Source: Mycobacterium sp.
GTDB taxonomy: Bacteria > Actinomycetota > Actinomycetes > Mycobacteriales > Mycobacteriaceae
Direction: 5' to 3'
Assembly: GCF_029961025.1 (NCBI RefSeq)
Contig: NZ_JASBVP010000013.1
Location: 62,001-126,000, forward strand
Length of the DNA stretch: 64,000 bases
The notes below the pieces were generated by a model that was not told the DNA's origin, made no database searches, and saw nothing but the letters and a program-made list of their open reading frames with translations. A program made the position numbers and the translations under genes. Shown here in pieces: positions 1 to 10,329 of the stretch (position 1 is the first letter of the stretch; every line of letters starts with the position of its first letter).

Positions 1-39
1 GGGGTTCGCTGGAGTTCCGGAGTCACCGTCGCCCGTTAA
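1..39 (+). CDS. thrB: Homoserine kinase, C-terminal end (partial)
   Basis: Reading from base 1, frame 1 gives GVRWSSGVTVAR and a TAA stop at 37-39. This resembles the C-terminal tail of mycobacterial ThrB, the gene that precedes rho in M. tuberculosis. ThrB phosphorylates L-homoserine in threonine synthesis. Only 12 codons are visible, so the call rests on this short match plus gene order; the rest lies outside the window. Confidence 0.6.
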   Translation, partial: GVRWSSGVTVAR

Positions 40-300
40 CCGCCATCGATGCGGGCTGCGGATCCTTGCGCCGGGCACCGAAGCGCGTTATCCTCGGACT
101 CGTCCAGCACTCGCAGGGCCGGCATCTGCATCGATACTGTCTTGCCACTAGGACCACCAATTCCTCTCGTGACGATGGTTCGCCGTTTGAGCCGACAATC
201 CGGACCCGTCGCAGAGTCGATGATTGGGAGTACTCAGCGATTTGGCTGAATGTAACGAACCCCTTGCATGACGCAATCAGCGAGGGAAGAAAGGAAATCC
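40..300 (+). other. Intergenic leader upstream of rho
   Basis: A 261-base stretch between the thrB stop and the rho GTG. Short frames here lack family resemblance and I regard them as non-coding. It should hold the rho promoter and a long 5' leader, but I see no clear -10/-35 pair. The purine-rich AAAGGA just before 301 serves as the rho ribosome binding site. Confidence 0.4.
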
Positions 301-2076
301 GTGACCGAAACGGACCTCATTACGGCTGGCGATAGCACCGAGAACAGTCAGCCGTCTCAATCCGTGATTACCCCCACCCCCGAGCCCGCCGCGCCCGGCG
401 CGGAAACACCCACGCCCCCGGTGTCCGGTCCTGCCTTTCCCGGTGCCGACGCGCCCACACCGGTGGAGGCCGGCATCTCGCCGGACGGCTCGCTGGCCGG
501 CATGGTGCTGCCTGAACTGCGTGCGCTTGCCAATCGGGCCGGGGTCAAGGGCACGTCCGGGATGCGTAAGAGCGAATTGATCGCAGCGATCCGGGAAATC
601 CAACAACGGGCCAATGGCGCGCTGCCGCCCGGCGAGGATCGCTCGCAAGACGGCGGCTCCCAGGCCGGTGCCGAGACGCCGGCCGCTCAGGCGCGGGCCG
701 AAGCGGTGACCGCGGTCCCCGAGCCGGCGCACCGCGCCGGCCGCGTGGAGGTGGGCACCCCCCCTGACACTGGGGATAAAGAGGGCGGTGACCAGCAGGG
801 TGAGCCCCAAGCCCGTGGTGACGAGGACAGTGAGGGGCGTGCCGGGCGGCGCGGACGGCGGTTCCGTGATCGTCGGCGCCGCAGCGAACGGTCGGCCGAC
901 AGCACCGACGCGGAACTGCGTGAGGACGATATCGTCCAGCCGGTGGCGGGCGTCCTCGACGTCCTCGACAACTACGCCTTCGTGCGTACCTCGGGTTACC
1001 TCGCCGGCCCGCACGACGTGTACGTCTCGATGAACATGGTGCGCAAGTATGGCCTGCGCCGTGGTGATGCGGTAACCGGCGCGGTGCGGGTACCCAGGGA
1101 GGGCGAGCAGCCCAACCAGCGGCAAAAGTTCAATCCGCTGGTGCGCCTGGACAGCGTGAACGGCGGTCCGGTCGAAGACGCCAAGAAGCGCCCCGAATTC
1201 GGGAAATTGACGCCGCTGTACCCTAACCAGCGGCTGCGGCTGGAAACCACGAGCGACAAGCTGACCACCCGGGTCATCGACTTGATCATGCCGATCGGCA
1301 AGGGTCAGCGAGCTCTTATCGTGTCCCCACCCAAGGCGGGTAAGACGACGATCCTCAAGGACATCGCCAACGCGATCGCCACGAATAACCCGGAATGCCA
1401 TCTGATGGTCGTGCTCGTCGACGAGCGGCCGGAAGAGGTCACCGATATGCAGCGCTCGGTCAAGGGCGAGGTCATCGCCTCGACATTCGACCGGCCGCCG
1501 TCGGATCACACCTCGGTGGCCGAGCTGGCAACCGAACGTGCCAAGCGGCTAGTCGAGCAGGGCAAGGACGTGGTGGTGCTGCTCGACTCGATTACCCGGT
1601 TGGGCCGAGCCTATAACAACGCGTCGCCGGCCTCGGGCCGCATCCTTTCCGGCGGGGTCGACTCCACGGCGCTGTACCCGCCGAAACGGTTTCTGGGCGC
1701 GGCACGCAACATCGAGGAAGGTGGCTCGCTCACCGTTATCGCCACGGCGATGGTCGAGACCGGCTCACAGGGTGACACGGTTATCTTCGAAGAGTTCAAG
1801 GGTACCGGCAACGCCGAGCTCAAGCTCGACCGCAAGATCGCCGAGCGGCGGGTTTTCCCCGCGGTCGACGTGAACCCCTCCGGTACCCGCAAGGACGAGT
1901 TGCTGTTGTCCCCCGACGAGTTCGCCGTCGTGCATAAACTGCGCCGGCTGCTCTCGGGCCTGGATTCCCACCAAGCCATCGACCTGCTGATCTCGCAGTT
2001 GCGCAAGACCAAGAACAACTATGAATTTCTGATGCAGGTGTCCAAGACGGCACCGGGCGGTTTGGATAACGACTAG
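301..2076 (+). CDS. rho: Transcription termination factor Rho
   Basis: 591-residue ATP-dependent RNA helicase that ends transcription at Rho-dependent sites. The GTG at 301 is preferred over the in-frame ATG at 268 because AAAGGA lies just upstream and VTETDLITAG aligns with the M. tuberculosis N-terminus. Order: a Pro/Ala/Gly-rich, low-complexity N-terminal region; a SAP-like Rho N domain (LPELRALANRAGVKG); an acidic then Arg-rich insert (GRRGRRFRDRRRRSER) typical of actinobacterial Rho; the RNA-binding cold-shock-like domain (DNYAFVRTSGYL); and a RecA-type ATPase with Walker A PPKAGKT and Walker B VVVLLDSITR. The disordered N-terminal part is where it differs most from its relatives; the core is intact. 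Confidence 0.97.
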   Translation: MTETDLITAGDSTENSQPSQSVITPTPEPAAPGAETPTPPVSGPAFPGADAPTPVEAGISPDGSLAGMVLPELRALANRAGVKGTSGMRKSELIAAIREIQQRANGALPPGEDRSQDGGSQAGAETPAAQARAEAVTAVPEPAHRAGRVEVGTPPDTGDKEGGDQQGEPQARGDEDSEGRAGRRGRRFRDRRRRSERSADSTDAELREDDIVQPVAGVLDVLDNYAFVRTSGYLAGPHDVYVSMNMVRKYGLRRGDAVTGAVRVPREGEQPNQRQKFNPLVRLDSVNGGPVEDAKKRPEFGKLTPLYPNQRLRLETTSDKLTTRVIDLIMPIGKGQRALIVSPPKAGKTTILKDIANAIATNNPECHLMVVLVDERPEEVTDMQRSVKGEVIASTFDRPPSDHTSVAELATERAKRLVEQGKDVVVLLDSITRLGRAYNNASPASGRILSGGVDSTALYPPKRFLGAARNIEEGGSLTVIATAMVETGSQGDTVIFEEFKGTGNAELKLDRKIAERRVFPAVDVNPSGTRKDELLLSPDEFAVVHKLRRLLSGLDSHQAIDLLISQLRKTKNNYEFLMQVSKTAPGGLDND

Positions 2077-2407
2077 GCTCCGTGGGAGCCCGGGCTGCCG
2101 CCGACACGACAGCGCCGACCCATTTGTGGGCCGTCACAACCACATCGGATGCCGCTGGTGAGTGGCTATGCCGCGGCGGGAACAAGGCAGGTGGGCTCGC
2201 CCGCCAGGGCGAGGGGCTATCGGGAAAACGGCCGGAACCGGCAGGCCCGGTGCCCGCAACCGGGCAGTGGGAATGCGCGAACTCATCCCGGTGTTTGGGA
2301 TAATAATGGTTGACCTGGCATAATTGAGAGTTGACCACCTCCCCCATCCCAGTCTCTGGCTTAAACTCGGTTGCCGAGGCTCGGGGCTAATGATCGAAGA
2401 GGGTTTT
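2077..2407 (+). other. Intergenic region rho-rpmE with probable rpmE promoter
   Basis: 331 bases without a convincing gene. Its last ~110 bases are locally AT-richer, with GATAAT near 2299 and CATAAT near 2320 as possible -10 elements for rpmE; neither has a good -35 match, so promoter placement is tentative. GAAGAGG at about 2396-2402 is a plausible ribosome binding site for the ATG at 2408. I see no strong intrinsic terminator after rho. Confidence 0.35.
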
Positions 2408-2671
2408 ATGAAATCTGGTATCCATCCCGCCTACGGCGAGACCACGGTGGTGTGTGGATGCGGAAACACCTTCCAGACGCGCAGCACCAAGCCGGGTGGC
2501 CGCATCAATGTTGAGGTGTGCTCGCAGTGTCACCCGTTCTACACGGGCAAGCAGAAGATCCTCGACAGCGGCGGTCGGGTGGCTCGCTTCGAGAAGCGCT
2601 ACGGCAAGCGCCAGGTGGGCGAGCGGGCTAGCTCAGGGAAGGCAAGGGGGTCTGAGAAGACCCACAAGTAG
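2408..2671 (+). CDS. rpmE: 50S ribosomal protein L31, zinc-binding (C+) form
   Basis: 87 residues beginning [10 protein letters not shown], a component of the large ribosomal subunit. Four cysteines (C16, C18, C38, C41) form the zinc site of the C+ type, the paralogue used when zinc is plentiful; the alternative C- form is normally induced by zinc starvation through Zur. The ATG at 2408 is chosen over upstream in-frame codons because the ribosome binding site and the family N-terminus both fit. The Lys/Arg-rich tail after residue 65 is usual for L31. It sits between rho and prfA as in M. tuberculosis. Confidence 0.95.
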   Translation: MKSGIHPAYGETTVVCGCGNTFQTRSTKPGGRINVEVCSQCHPFYTGKQKILDSGGRVARFEKRYGKRQVGERASSGKARGSEKTHK

Positions 2672-2751
2672 CTGGTTTGCCGACGCCCGAACTGTGCGCC
2701 GATCCCGCACAGACCGGGCGTCGGTTCGTGTGTGGGGTTAGGAGGGTCGAC

Positions 2752-3825
2752 ATGGCGCAGAGCGTGCCGGCGATTGACGCGTTGCTCGCCGAACACGCCG
2801 ACCTCGAGCGTCAGCTGGCAGACCCCGACCTGCACGGTAAGCCCGCCGCTGCCCGCAAGGCGGGTCGCCGGTTCGCGCAGCTGGCGCCGATCGTCGCCAC
2901 CTACCGCAAGCTCGAGTCCGCGCGCGGCGACTTGGAGACCGCGCGCGAGCTGGCGTCGGCCGACGCATCGTTTGCCGCAGAGGTAGCCGAATTGGAAACC
3001 CGGGTGGCCCAACTGGACACCCAGCTGGCCGATATGCTGGCGCCCCGCGACCCGCACGATGCCGATGACATCATCTTGGAAGTCAAATCCGGCGAGGGCG
3101 GGGAGGAGTCGGCGCTATTCGCTGCCGATCTTGCTCGCATGTACATTCGTTATGCGGAGCGGCGGGGTTGGACGGTGACGGTGCTCGATGAGACTTTCTC
3201 GGATTTGGGCGGGTACAAGGATGCGACGTTGTCCATTGCAAGCAAAGGAAACTCCGCCGACGGAGTGTGGTCGCGCCTGAAGTTCGAGGGCGGGGTGCAC
3301 CGGGTGCAACGGGTACCGGTGACCGAATCCCAGGGCCGGGTGCACACCTCGGCGGCCGGCGTGCTCGTCTATCCGGAGCCCGAGGAGCTCGGTGCGGTGC
3401 ACATCGACGAATCAGATCTGCGCATCGACGTTTACCGCTCTTCCGGCAAGGGAGGGCAAGGCGTCAACACCACCGACTCGGCGGTGCGGATCACCCATCT
3501 CCCCACGGGTACCGTCGTCACCTGCCAGAACGAGCGCTCGCAATTGCAGAACAAGACCCGGGCATTGCAAGTGCTGGCCGCGCGTTTGCAGGCAATGGCC
3601 GAGGCGCAGGCGCTGGCCGACGCAGCCGCGGATCGGGCCAGTCAGATCCGTACCGTGGACCGCAGCGAACGCATTCGCACCTACAACTTCCCGGAAAACC
3701 GGGTCACCGACCACCGCGTCGGCTACAAAGCGCACAATCTCGATCAGGTCCTCGACGGCGACCTGGATGCATTGTTAGATGCACTGGCCGCCGCCGACCG
3801 GCAGTCCCGGCTGCAGCAGGAATGA
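2752..3825 (+). CDS. prfA: Peptide chain release factor 1
   Basis: 357 residues, the usual RF1 length. RF1 recognises UAA and UAG in the ribosomal A site and triggers peptide release. Start is the ATG at 2752 with GGAGGG at 2741-2746; a longer in-frame extension upstream does not match the family. The helical N-terminal domain is followed by the PCRF region ([15 protein letters not shown]), the anticodon-recognition domain, and the catalytic GGQ in SGKGGQGVN (about nt 3446-3470), whose Gln is methylated by PrmC. The prmC start overlaps the prfA stop, so enzyme and substrate are translationally coupled. Confidence 0.97.
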   Translation: MAQSVPAIDALLAEHADLERQLADPDLHGKPAAARKAGRRFAQLAPIVATYRKLESARGDLETARELASADASFAAEVAELETRVAQLDTQLADMLAPRDPHDADDIILEVKSGEGGEESALFAADLARMYIRYAERRGWTVTVLDETFSDLGGYKDATLSIASKGNSADGVWSRLKFEGGVHRVQRVPVTESQGRVHTSAAGVLVYPEPEELGAVHIDESDLRIDVYRSSGKGGQGVNTTDSAVRITHLPTGTVVTCQNERSQLQNKTRALQVLAARLQAMAEAQALADAAADRASQIRTVDRSERIRTYNFPENRVTDHRVGYKAHNLDQVLDGDLDALLDALAAADRQSRLQQE

Positions 3826-4670
3826 GGACCCGACTACGGCGTGCTATCGAGTCCGCGGCTGCGGTGCTAGCCGACGCGGGAATCGATTCGGCCCGTTGCG
3901 ATGCAGAGATGCTGGCAGCTCATCTGGCGGGAACCGACCGCGGCAGGCTGGCGTTGCTCGACCCACCCGATGAGTTCTTTACGCGCTACCATGACCTGGT
4001 CGACGCGCGTTCGCGCCGGATACCGTTGCAGCATCTCACCGAGACGGTGGCCTTCGGGCCGGTGGTGCTGCGCGTTGGGCCTGGTGTGTTCATACCTCGC
4101 CCGGAGACCGAAGCCCTGCTGGCATGGGCGATCACGCAACGTCTTCCGGCCCGGCCGGTGATCGTCGACGTTTGCACCGGATCGGGAGCTCTGGCGCTCG
4201 CACTGGCCCATCATTGGCCTGCGGCCTGGGTGCTCGGTATCGACGACTCCGAAAATGCTCTGGATTATGCGCGGCGCAATGCCGCGGGCACCGGGGTGCG
4301 GCTGGTGCACGCCGACGCGACTACTCCGGGGCTGCTCGCCGAACTCGACGGCTTGGTTGATCTGGTGGTGGCCAACCCACCTTATGTTCCAGACGGCACC
4401 GCTCTAGAACCCGAAGTGGCCCAATATGATCCACCTCACGCAGTGTTCGGCGGCCCGGATGGGATGACGGTGATTGCGGCGGTAGTCGGCCTGGCCGGGC
4501 GCTGGCTGCGCCCGGGCGGTATGTTCGCCGTCGAACACGACGAGACAAAGTCCGGCTGCACCGTCGAATTGATTTACCGTACAGGACTTTTCGATGACAT
4601 CATTGCTCACAAAGACTTGCCGGGTCGGCAGAGGTTCGTGACAGCCCGCAGGAAAGAGCAACGCCGTTGA
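3822..4670 (+). CDS. prmC: Release factor glutamine methyltransferase PrmC (HemK)
   Basis: 282-residue SAM-dependent methyltransferase that modifies the Gln of the GGQ loop in release factors. The ATG overlaps the prfA stop (ATGA at 3822-3825), fixing the start. Motifs: SAM-binding [15 protein letters not shown] and the substrate-binding VANPPYVP, the NPPY signature of amide-N methyltransferases. An N-terminal helical domain of ~70 residues precedes the Rossmann fold, as in the family. The stop overlaps the next start (TTGA), so prfA-prmC and the following gene form a coupled operon. Confidence 0.95.
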   Translation: MRTRLRRAIESAAAVLADAGIDSARCDAEMLAAHLAGTDRGRLALLDPPDEFFTRYHDLVDARSRRIPLQHLTETVAFGPVVLRVGPGVFIPRPETEALLAWAITQRLPARPVIVDVCTGSGALALALAHHWPAAWVLGIDDSENALDYARRNAAGTGVRLVHADATTPGLLAELDGLVDLVVANPPYVPDGTALEPEVAQYDPPHAVFGGPDGMTVIAAVVGLAGRWLRPGGMFAVEHDETKSGCTVELIYRTGLFDDIIAHKDLPGRQRFVTARRKEQRR

Positions 4671-5320
4671 CTCACCTGTTCGACTGCACCCAGCCCCATC
4701 AACGATCCCAAGGACTTGCGGCGGCGGTCAATGCGGTCAAAAGCGGGCGATTGGTAGTGCTGCCGACGGACACCGTCTACGGGGTCGGCGCCGACGCTTT
4801 CGACAGTGCCGCGGTGGCCGCGTTGCTCGCAGCCAAAGGTCGCGGGCGCGATATGCCGGTGGGCGTGCTGGTCGGTTCCTGGCACACCATCGAGGGCCTG
4901 GCGCTCACCCTGCCCGACGCGGCCCGTGATCTGGTGCGGGCATTCTGGCCGGGTGCGTTGAGCTTGGTGATCCGCCAGGCCCCGTCGCTGCAGTGGGATC
5001 TCGGTGATGCCCGGGGCACGGTGATGCTGCGGATGCCGTTGCACCCGGTGGCGATCGAATTGCTGCGTGAGGTGGGGCCGATGGCGGTATCCAGTGCGAA
5101 CGTCTCCGGTCACGCACCCGCAGCCGATGCGGCTGAGGCCCGCCGCCAGTTCGGCGATCTCGTCGAAGTCTATCTTGACGCGGGCCCGGCCGGCCGGCAG
5201 GCCGCCTCGACCATCCTGGACCTGACCGGGTCCGCCCCCCGCATCCTGCGAGCGGGTCCGGTGAGCGCCGAGGATATCGCCGCGGTGCTCGGGATGGACC
5301 CCGCGCGATTGACGGCGTGA
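4667..5320 (+). CDS. Sua5/YciO/YrdC family protein (threonylcarbamoyl-AMP synthase-like)
   Basis: 217 residues, orthologous in position and sequence to Rv1301. The family makes threonylcarbamoyl-AMP from threonine, bicarbonate and ATP for the t6A37 modification of ANN-decoding tRNAs. Visible YrdC features are LVVLPTDTVYGVGADA near the N-terminus, KGRGRDMPVGVLVGS, and PMAVSSANVSGH. The start is TTG at 4667 overlapping the prmC stop; no better start lies nearby, and the length equals that of the M. tuberculosis protein. It lacks the C-terminal Sua5 domain, so it is of the short TsaC type. Confidence 0.88.
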   Translation: MTHLFDCTQPHQRSQGLAAAVNAVKSGRLVVLPTDTVYGVGADAFDSAAVAALLAAKGRGRDMPVGVLVGSWHTIEGLALTLPDAARDLVRAFWPGALSLVIRQAPSLQWDLGDARGTVMLRMPLHPVAIELLREVGPMAVSSANVSGHAPAADAAEARRQFGDLVEVYLDAGPAGRQAASTILDLTGSAPRILRAGPVSAEDIAAVLGMDPARLTA

Positions 5321-5377
5321 TCCTCCCGCGGGGCACTAGCCGGCCAACCGTCTCGAGCCTGAGGGTGCTGCAGTACG

Positions 5378-6577
5378 GTGTTGTCGGTGCATAGCGGTAT
5401 GGACACTCATAGCGGCGGTCTGCTCGCCCTGTCCGATCTGCCCGCGGGTGTTCCGTTGCGTGAACTGGCCCTGGTCGGGGGAACGGCCGCGATCATCACC
5501 TATTTCGCAACCGGACCGGTGCGGCTGCTGGCCACCCGGGTGGGCGCGGTGGCCTATCCGCGAGAACGCGATGTCCACGTGACACCCACACCGCGGATGG
5601 GCGGGTTGGCAATGTATCTCGGTGTTATTGCGGCTGTCTTCCTGGCATCCCAGCTTCCGGCTCTCACCCGGGGTTTCATGTATTCCTCCGGCATGCCGGC
5701 GGTGGCGGTAGCCGGTGCGGTGATTATGGGCATCGGTCTGATTGATGATCGGTGGGGTCTGGATGCGCTAACGAAGTTCGCGGGTCAGATCACCGCGGCC
5801 AGCGTGCTGGTCACCATGGGCGTCGCCTGGAGCGTGCTGTACATCCCGTTCGGCGGTATCGGCACCATTGTCTTGGACCAGGTGTCCTCGATCCTGCTCA
5901 CGTTGGCGCTAACGGTGGCGATCGTCAACGCGATGAACTTTGTCGACGGTCTCGACGGGCTGGCAGCCGGGCTGGGGCTGATCACGGCGTTGGCGATCTG
6001 CATATTCTCCGTCGGTCTGCTTCGCGACCACGGTGGTGACGTGCTGTTCTACCCGCCGGCGGTGATTTCGGTAGTGCTTGCCGGCGTCTGTTTAGGGTTT
6101 TTGCCACATAACTTTCACCCCGCCAAGATATTCATGGGCGACTCCGGGTCCATGTTGATCGGCTTGATGCTTGCGGCCGCTTCGACCACCGCAGCCGGCC
6201 CCATTTCGCAGAACGCGTACGGCGCCCGCGACGTGTTTGCCCTGCTATCCCCGTTTCTCTTGGTGGTGGCCGTGATGTTTGTGCCGATGCTCGACCTTTT
6301 GCTGGCGATCGTGCGCCGGACCCGGGCCGGCCGCAGTGCATTCAGTCCCGACAAGATGCACCTGCATCACCGGCTCCTGCAGATCGGGCATTCGCATCGC
6401 CGCGTGGTCCTATTGATTTATCTGTGGGTGGGAATCGTGGCGTTCGGTACCGCAAGCACGATCTTCTTCAACCCGCGTGGCACCGCCGCGGTGATGCTGG
6501 GCGCACTCGTAGTCGCGCTGATCACGACCCTAATACCGCTTCTGCGCCGTCGCCAAGACCTCTACGACGGGGAGTAG
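5378..6577 (+). CDS. wecA: Polyprenyl-phosphate GlcNAc-1-phosphate transferase WecA (Rfe)
   Basis: 399-residue multi-pass membrane enzyme. It transfers GlcNAc-1-phosphate from UDP-GlcNAc to decaprenyl phosphate, starting the linker that joins arabinogalactan to peptidoglycan. About ten hydrophobic segments are visible. Family motifs: GLIDDRWGLDALTK, NAMNFVDGLDGLAAG (Asp-rich, Mg-binding), IFMGDSGSMLIG, and the His motif PDKMHLHHRLLQIGHSHRR. The first codon is uncertain: GTG 5378 gives the listed protein and ATG 5399 would remove seven residues. The frame that aligns with the start of the M. tuberculosis protein is closed here by a stop, so the true N-terminus must be local. Confidence 0.92.
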   Translation: MLSVHSGMDTHSGGLLALSDLPAGVPLRELALVGGTAAIITYFATGPVRLLATRVGAVAYPRERDVHVTPTPRMGGLAMYLGVIAAVFLASQLPALTRGFMYSSGMPAVAVAGAVIMGIGLIDDRWGLDALTKFAGQITAASVLVTMGVAWSVLYIPFGGIGTIVLDQVSSILLTLALTVAIVNAMNFVDGLDGLAAGLGLITALAICIFSVGLLRDHGGDVLFYPPAVISVVLAGVCLGFLPHNFHPAKIFMGDSGSMLIGLMLAAASTTAAGPISQNAYGARDVFALLSPFLLVVAVMFVPMLDLLLAIVRRTRAGRSAFSPDKMHLHHRLLQIGHSHRRVVLLIYLWVGIVAFGTASTIFFNPRGTAAVMLGALVVALITTLIPLLRRRQDLYDGE

Positions 6578-6593
6578 TAACAGTCTGTCATTA

Positions 6594-6599
6594 TATGAT
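6594..6599 (+). promoter_or_regulatory. Possible -10 element of the ATP synthase operon
   Basis: TATGAT lies in a locally AT-rich stretch 17 bases after the wecA stop. The intergenic region 6578-6796 is the only sizeable gap before the ATP synthase genes and is the natural site for their promoter. No good -35 match is visible at the usual distance, which is common in mycobacteria. The rest of the gap holds nothing I recognise. Confidence 0.3.
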
Positions 6600-6796
6600 A
6601 CGGTGCAGGTAGAATCCGAAAAACCCGCTCGGGTTGCCGGCCCCCGGCCGCCGGACGCAAGTCCGATTACGCCGATTGACGACCGACACAGGATGCTGGC
6701 CTTGGGTGATTCCGGAGCTACCAGAGCCTTCCGATACGCTCAGCGGGTCACCGATTTATCGGTCAGGCTCCATCTACCCGGGATTGAGGTACTGCA

Positions 6797-7285
6797 GTGA
6801 CGACACCCGCGCAGGACGCGCCGTTGGTGTTGCCCTCGGTTGTCTTCCGGCCGATTCGCCTTCTTGTCATCTGCGTCGTGCTGGCCACGGCGGTCAGCAT
6901 CACCGCCGGCGTGTTCGGCCGCGCGATCGTCGGGGGGTTCCTCGGCGTGGGGCTGTTGATGGGTTTGCTGAACGCCGCCCTGGTGCGGCGATCAGTCACG
7001 GCCATCACCGCCGAGGCGCATCCATTGAAAAAAAAGATGGCGCTGAATTCCGCGGGGCGGTTGTTGATCCTCACCGTGATTGGTTTGACGATTGCGTTTG
7101 TCTTCCGCCCCGACGGGCTCGCGGTGGTCTTTGGGCTGGCGCTTTTCCAAGTGTTGTTGGTGGCATCGACAGTATTGCCGGTCTGGAAAACGCTGCGCAC
7201 TCCGGGCGCCGAGTCGCCGGCGACACCGGGTCACCCGACCCCGGGTGGCGAGGGCGCTGAGAGCAAAGGAACCCGTGATGAGTGA
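6797..7285 (+). CDS. AtpI-like small membrane protein of the ATP synthase operon
   Basis: 162 residues with about four hydrophobic segments (around residues 20-40, 43-62, 85-103 and 108-125) and a Pro/Gly-rich polar tail. It is the positional and sequence counterpart of Rv1303 and is commonly compared to AtpI, a non-essential factor linked to c-ring assembly. GTG start at 6797 with TGAGGT just upstream. Its end overlaps atpB by eight bases, so it is coupled to the operon. Direct evidence for an AtpI role in mycobacteria is limited, so the function is by association. Confidence 0.8.
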   Translation: MTTPAQDAPLVLPSVVFRPIRLLVICVVLATAVSITAGVFGRAIVGGFLGVGLLMGLLNAALVRRSVTAITAEAHPLKKKMALNSAGRLLILTVIGLTIAFVFRPDGLAVVFGLALFQVLLVASTVLPVWKTLRTPGAESPATPGHPTPGGEGAESKGTRDE

Positions 7286-8060
7286 GACGATCTTGGCAGA
7301 GGCCCAAATCGAGGTCGGTGAGCATGTCACCGCCACCTGGCTCGGGATGACCGTCAACGTCGATACCATCCTGTCGACCGCGATCGCCGCGGTGATCGTC
7401 ATCGCCCTTGCCCTCTTCTTGCGAGCCAAGGTCACCTCATCAGACGTGCCTAGCGGCGTGCAGTTGTTCTTCGAGGCGATCACCATCCAGATGCGGGATC
7501 AGATCGAGAGCACCATCGGCATGCGGGTGGCGCCGTTTGTGCTGCCGCTGGCGGTGACCATTTTTGTGTTCATCCTGGTTTCGAACTGGCTAGCGGTTCT
7601 CCCGCTGCAATACACCGATGCGGCCGGGCGAACCACCGAGTTGCTCAAGCCGGCGGCGGCGGACATCAACTACGTAATGGCGCTCACCGTATTTGTGTTC
7701 GTCTGTTATCACCTCGCAGGGATCTGGCGCAGCGGCCTCGCCGGGTATCCCGCCAAGGTGCTCAAGGGGCACGTATGGGAGACCCTGCCCAAGGCCGTCG
7801 GGGTGATCTTCTCGCCGATCAACGTCGTCGAAGAAGTCGCCAAGCCGATCTCGCTGTCACTCCGACTTTTCGGCAATATCTTCGCCGGTGGCATCATGGT
7901 GGCTCTGATCGCTCTTTTCCCGCCGTATATCCTGTGGGCACCCAACGCGGTATGGAAGGCCTTCGACTTGTTTGTCGGATTCATCCAGGCATTCATCTTC
8001 GCGTTATTGACGATCTTGTACTTCGGCCAGTCAATGGAGCTGGATGAAGAACACGGATAG
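7278..8060 (+). CDS. atpB: F1Fo ATP synthase subunit a
   Basis: 260-residue multi-pass membrane subunit that forms the two proton half-channels beside the c-ring. Start is the ATG at 7278 ([10 protein letters not shown]) with AAAGGA at 7265-7270; the frame is open far upstream but only this start fits the family. The key helix carries the essential arginine in [16 protein letters not shown], and the last helix runs [18 protein letters not shown]. It overlaps the preceding gene by eight bases and is followed after 81 bases by atpE. Confidence 0.96.
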   Translation: MSETILAEAQIEVGEHVTATWLGMTVNVDTILSTAIAAVIVIALALFLRAKVTSSDVPSGVQLFFEAITIQMRDQIESTIGMRVAPFVLPLAVTIFVFILVSNWLAVLPLQYTDAAGRTTELLKPAAADINYVMALTVFVFVCYHLAGIWRSGLAGYPAKVLKGHVWETLPKAVGVIFSPINVVEEVAKPISLSLRLFGNIFAGGIMVALIALFPPYILWAPNAVWKAFDLFVGFIQAFIFALLTILYFGQSMELDEEHG

Positions 8061-8138
8061 AGAACACGGATAGAACGGCCAGTGGCCGGGCACACAACAG
8101 AAAACTGGTAGACCCCTACCAGACACCAAGGAGGATAA

Positions 8139-8387
<249 letters not shown>

Positions 8388-8412
8388 TCAGCCGTGATGG
8401 ATTTCACTACTC

Positions 8413-8952
8413 ATGTACCAGGGTCACGTGAGCGCTGATGGTCTGGCCGCCGGCCGGGCAGTGGCGGAAGGCGGCAACAACTTCCTCATCCCCAACGGCA
8501 CCTTTTTCTTTGTGCTGGTCATTTTCCTGATCGTGCTCGGCGTGATCGGCACCTTCGTGGTGCCGCCGATCATGAAGGTGCTGCGGGAACGCGAGAACAT
8601 CGTCACCAGGACCCTGGCCGACAACAAGACGGCCGCCGAGCAGTTCGCCGCAGCGCAAGCCGACTACGAGCACGCGATGGGCGAGGCCCGCGCCCGGGCG
8701 TCGGCCCTGCGCGACGACGCCCGGGCGCAGGGCCGCAGAATCCTTGAGGACATGCGGGCGCGCGCCGAGGAGCAGGTGGTGGCGACCCTGCACAGCGCCG
8801 GTGAGCAACTAAAACGGGAGGGCGATGCGGTGGCCGCGGATCTGCGCTCGCGGGTGGAAGCCATGTCGGCGACCCTGGCCAGCCGCATCCTGGGCGTCGA
8901 CATCACCACAGTGACCACCGCGACGGCAATCACCAGGACGGCGGGGCGGTAG
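8413..8952 (+). CDS. atpF: F1Fo ATP synthase subunit b
   Basis: 179 residues: one membrane helix (about residues 28-50, [18 protein letters not shown]) followed by a long charged coiled coil that forms part of the peripheral stalk. Residues from [10 protein letters not shown] onward match mycobacterial AtpF closely. The start is uncertain: ATG 8413 lacks a clear ribosome binding site, and GTG 8428 (MSADGLAAG) is an alternative. It lies between the c-ring gene and the fused b-delta gene; both b-type proteins are needed for the mycobacterial stalk. Confidence 0.92.
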   Translation: MYQGHVSADGLAAGRAVAEGGNNFLIPNGTFFFVLVIFLIVLGVIGTFVVPPIMKVLRERENIVTRTLADNKTAAEQFAAAQADYEHAMGEARARASALRDDARAQGRRILEDMRARAEEQVVATLHSAGEQLKREGDAVAADLRSRVEAMSATLASRILGVDITTVTTATAITRTAGR

Positions 8953-8957
8953 CGGCC

Positions 8958-10298
8958 ATGTCGACGTTTATCGGGCAACTGTTCGGGTTCGCGGTCATCG
9001 TGTTCCTGGTGTGGCGGTACGCCGCGCCGCCGGTGCGCAACCTGATGACGGCTCGGCAGAACGCAGTACGCACGGAGTTGGAAGAGGCCGCAAGCGCCGC
9101 GAAGCTACTGGCCCAGGCGAGCCAGGCTCACGCCAAAGCCCTCGAAGACGCCAAAGCTGACGCGCAGCGGGTCACCGAGGAGGCGCGCCTGGACGCCGAA
9201 CGCATCATCGAACAACTCCGAGCTCAGGCCGACGCCGAGGTGGAGCGCATTAAGGTACAGGGGACGCGGCAGGTCGAGTTGCTGAGGGCGCAGCTGATCC
9301 GGCAGCTTCGCCAGGATCTCGGTTACGAATCCGTGCAGCGCGCAGGGGAATTAGTGCGTGAACACGTCGCTGATCCGGCGCGGCGGTCGGCCACCGTCGA
9401 TCGTTTTCTCGACGAGTTGGATGCGATGGCTCCTTCGGCGGCGGATGTCAAGTATCCCGTGTTGGGCAGGATGCGTACCTCCAGCCGGCAGGCGCTGACC
9501 GGCCTGCTGGAGCGATTCGATGAGATAACGCCCGCCCTCGACGACAGGGGATTGGCGGTTCTGGCCGAGGAGCTGGCAGCGGTAGCCAAGCTGCTGGGTG
9601 GTGAACTCGTTATCACCCGGTATCTCACCCAGTCGAGCGAGGACGCGGCCCCCCGCATCCGGTTGATCGAGCGGCTGATTTCCGGCAAAGTCGGAGACCC
9701 TGCACTCGAGCTGTTGCGCAGCGCTGTGGCGGCACACTGGTCGGCCGATTCGGACCTGGTCGACGCGGTAGAATATATTGCGCGGCAGGCACTTTTGGTG
9801 CGGGCTGAACGCGCCGGTCAGGTCGACGAGGTAGAAGATCAGCTGTTCCGGTTTAGTCGCATTCTGGACGCCCAGCCGCGCCTTGCGCTCCTACTCGGCG
9901 ACTACGGCGTACCCGCCGGGGAGCGGATCCAGCTGCTGCGCAACGTGTTGGAGAGCGCCAGTTCCGGCGTCAACCCGATCACCGTCGCGCTGCTGTCCCA
10001 GACCATCGAGCTGATCCGTGGCCGGCCTGCCGAGGAGGCGGTGCTGGAGCTGGCGGAAGTGGCGGTGGCTCGCCGCGGCGAAGTCGTGGCACGCGTCGGC
10101 GCGGCAGCCGAACTCAGCGAAGCTCAGCGCACTCGTCTCACCGGGGTGTTGAGCCGTATCTACGGTCATCCGGTGACCGTGCAGCTGCAGATCGACCCGG
10201 CGCTGCTGGGGGGGTTGTCGATCTGCGTCGGCGACGAGGTGATCGACGGTACGCTCTCGTCTCGTCTGACTGCCGCCGAAACCCGGTTACCCGACTGA
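8958..10298 (+). CDS. atpFH: F1Fo ATP synthase fused b-delta subunit
   Basis: 446 residues, the exact length of the M. tuberculosis protein. It is a fusion peculiar to mycobacteria and relatives. The N-terminal ~165 residues form a second b-type subunit, with a membrane helix ([15 protein letters not shown]) and coiled coil. The C-terminal ~270 residues are the delta (OSCP) domain that caps F1, ending in [25 protein letters not shown], the conserved delta signature. Six bases separate it from atpF. The fusion explains why no separate atpH is found. Confidence 0.96.
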   Translation: MSTFIGQLFGFAVIVFLVWRYAAPPVRNLMTARQNAVRTELEEAASAAKLLAQASQAHAKALEDAKADAQRVTEEARLDAERIIEQLRAQADAEVERIKVQGTRQVELLRAQLIRQLRQDLGYESVQRAGELVREHVADPARRSATVDRFLDELDAMAPSAADVKYPVLGRMRTSSRQALTGLLERFDEITPALDDRGLAVLAEELAAVAKLLGGELVITRYLTQSSEDAAPRIRLIERLISGKVGDPALELLRSAVAAHWSADSDLVDAVEYIARQALLVRAERAGQVDEVEDQLFRFSRILDAQPRLALLLGDYGVPAGERIQLLRNVLESASSGVNPITVALLSQTIELIRGRPAEEAVLELAEVAVARRGEVVARVGAAAELSEAQRTRLTGVLSRIYGHPVTVQLQIDPALLGGLSICVGDEVIDGTLSSRLTAAETRLPD

Positions 10299-10329
10299 AC
10301 AATCACACCAATCAGGAAGACGAAAGATC

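Noticed and set aside
277..1509. Long minus-strand open frame opposite rho (410 codons)
   Set aside because: It is antisense to a well-conserved gene, is Arg/Gly/His-rich and resembles no family; high-GC codon bias creates such shadows.
2752..2754. prfA starting at 2677 instead
   Set aside because: The extra 25 residues lack family similarity, whereas ATG 2752 has GGAGGG and the conserved RF1 N-terminus.
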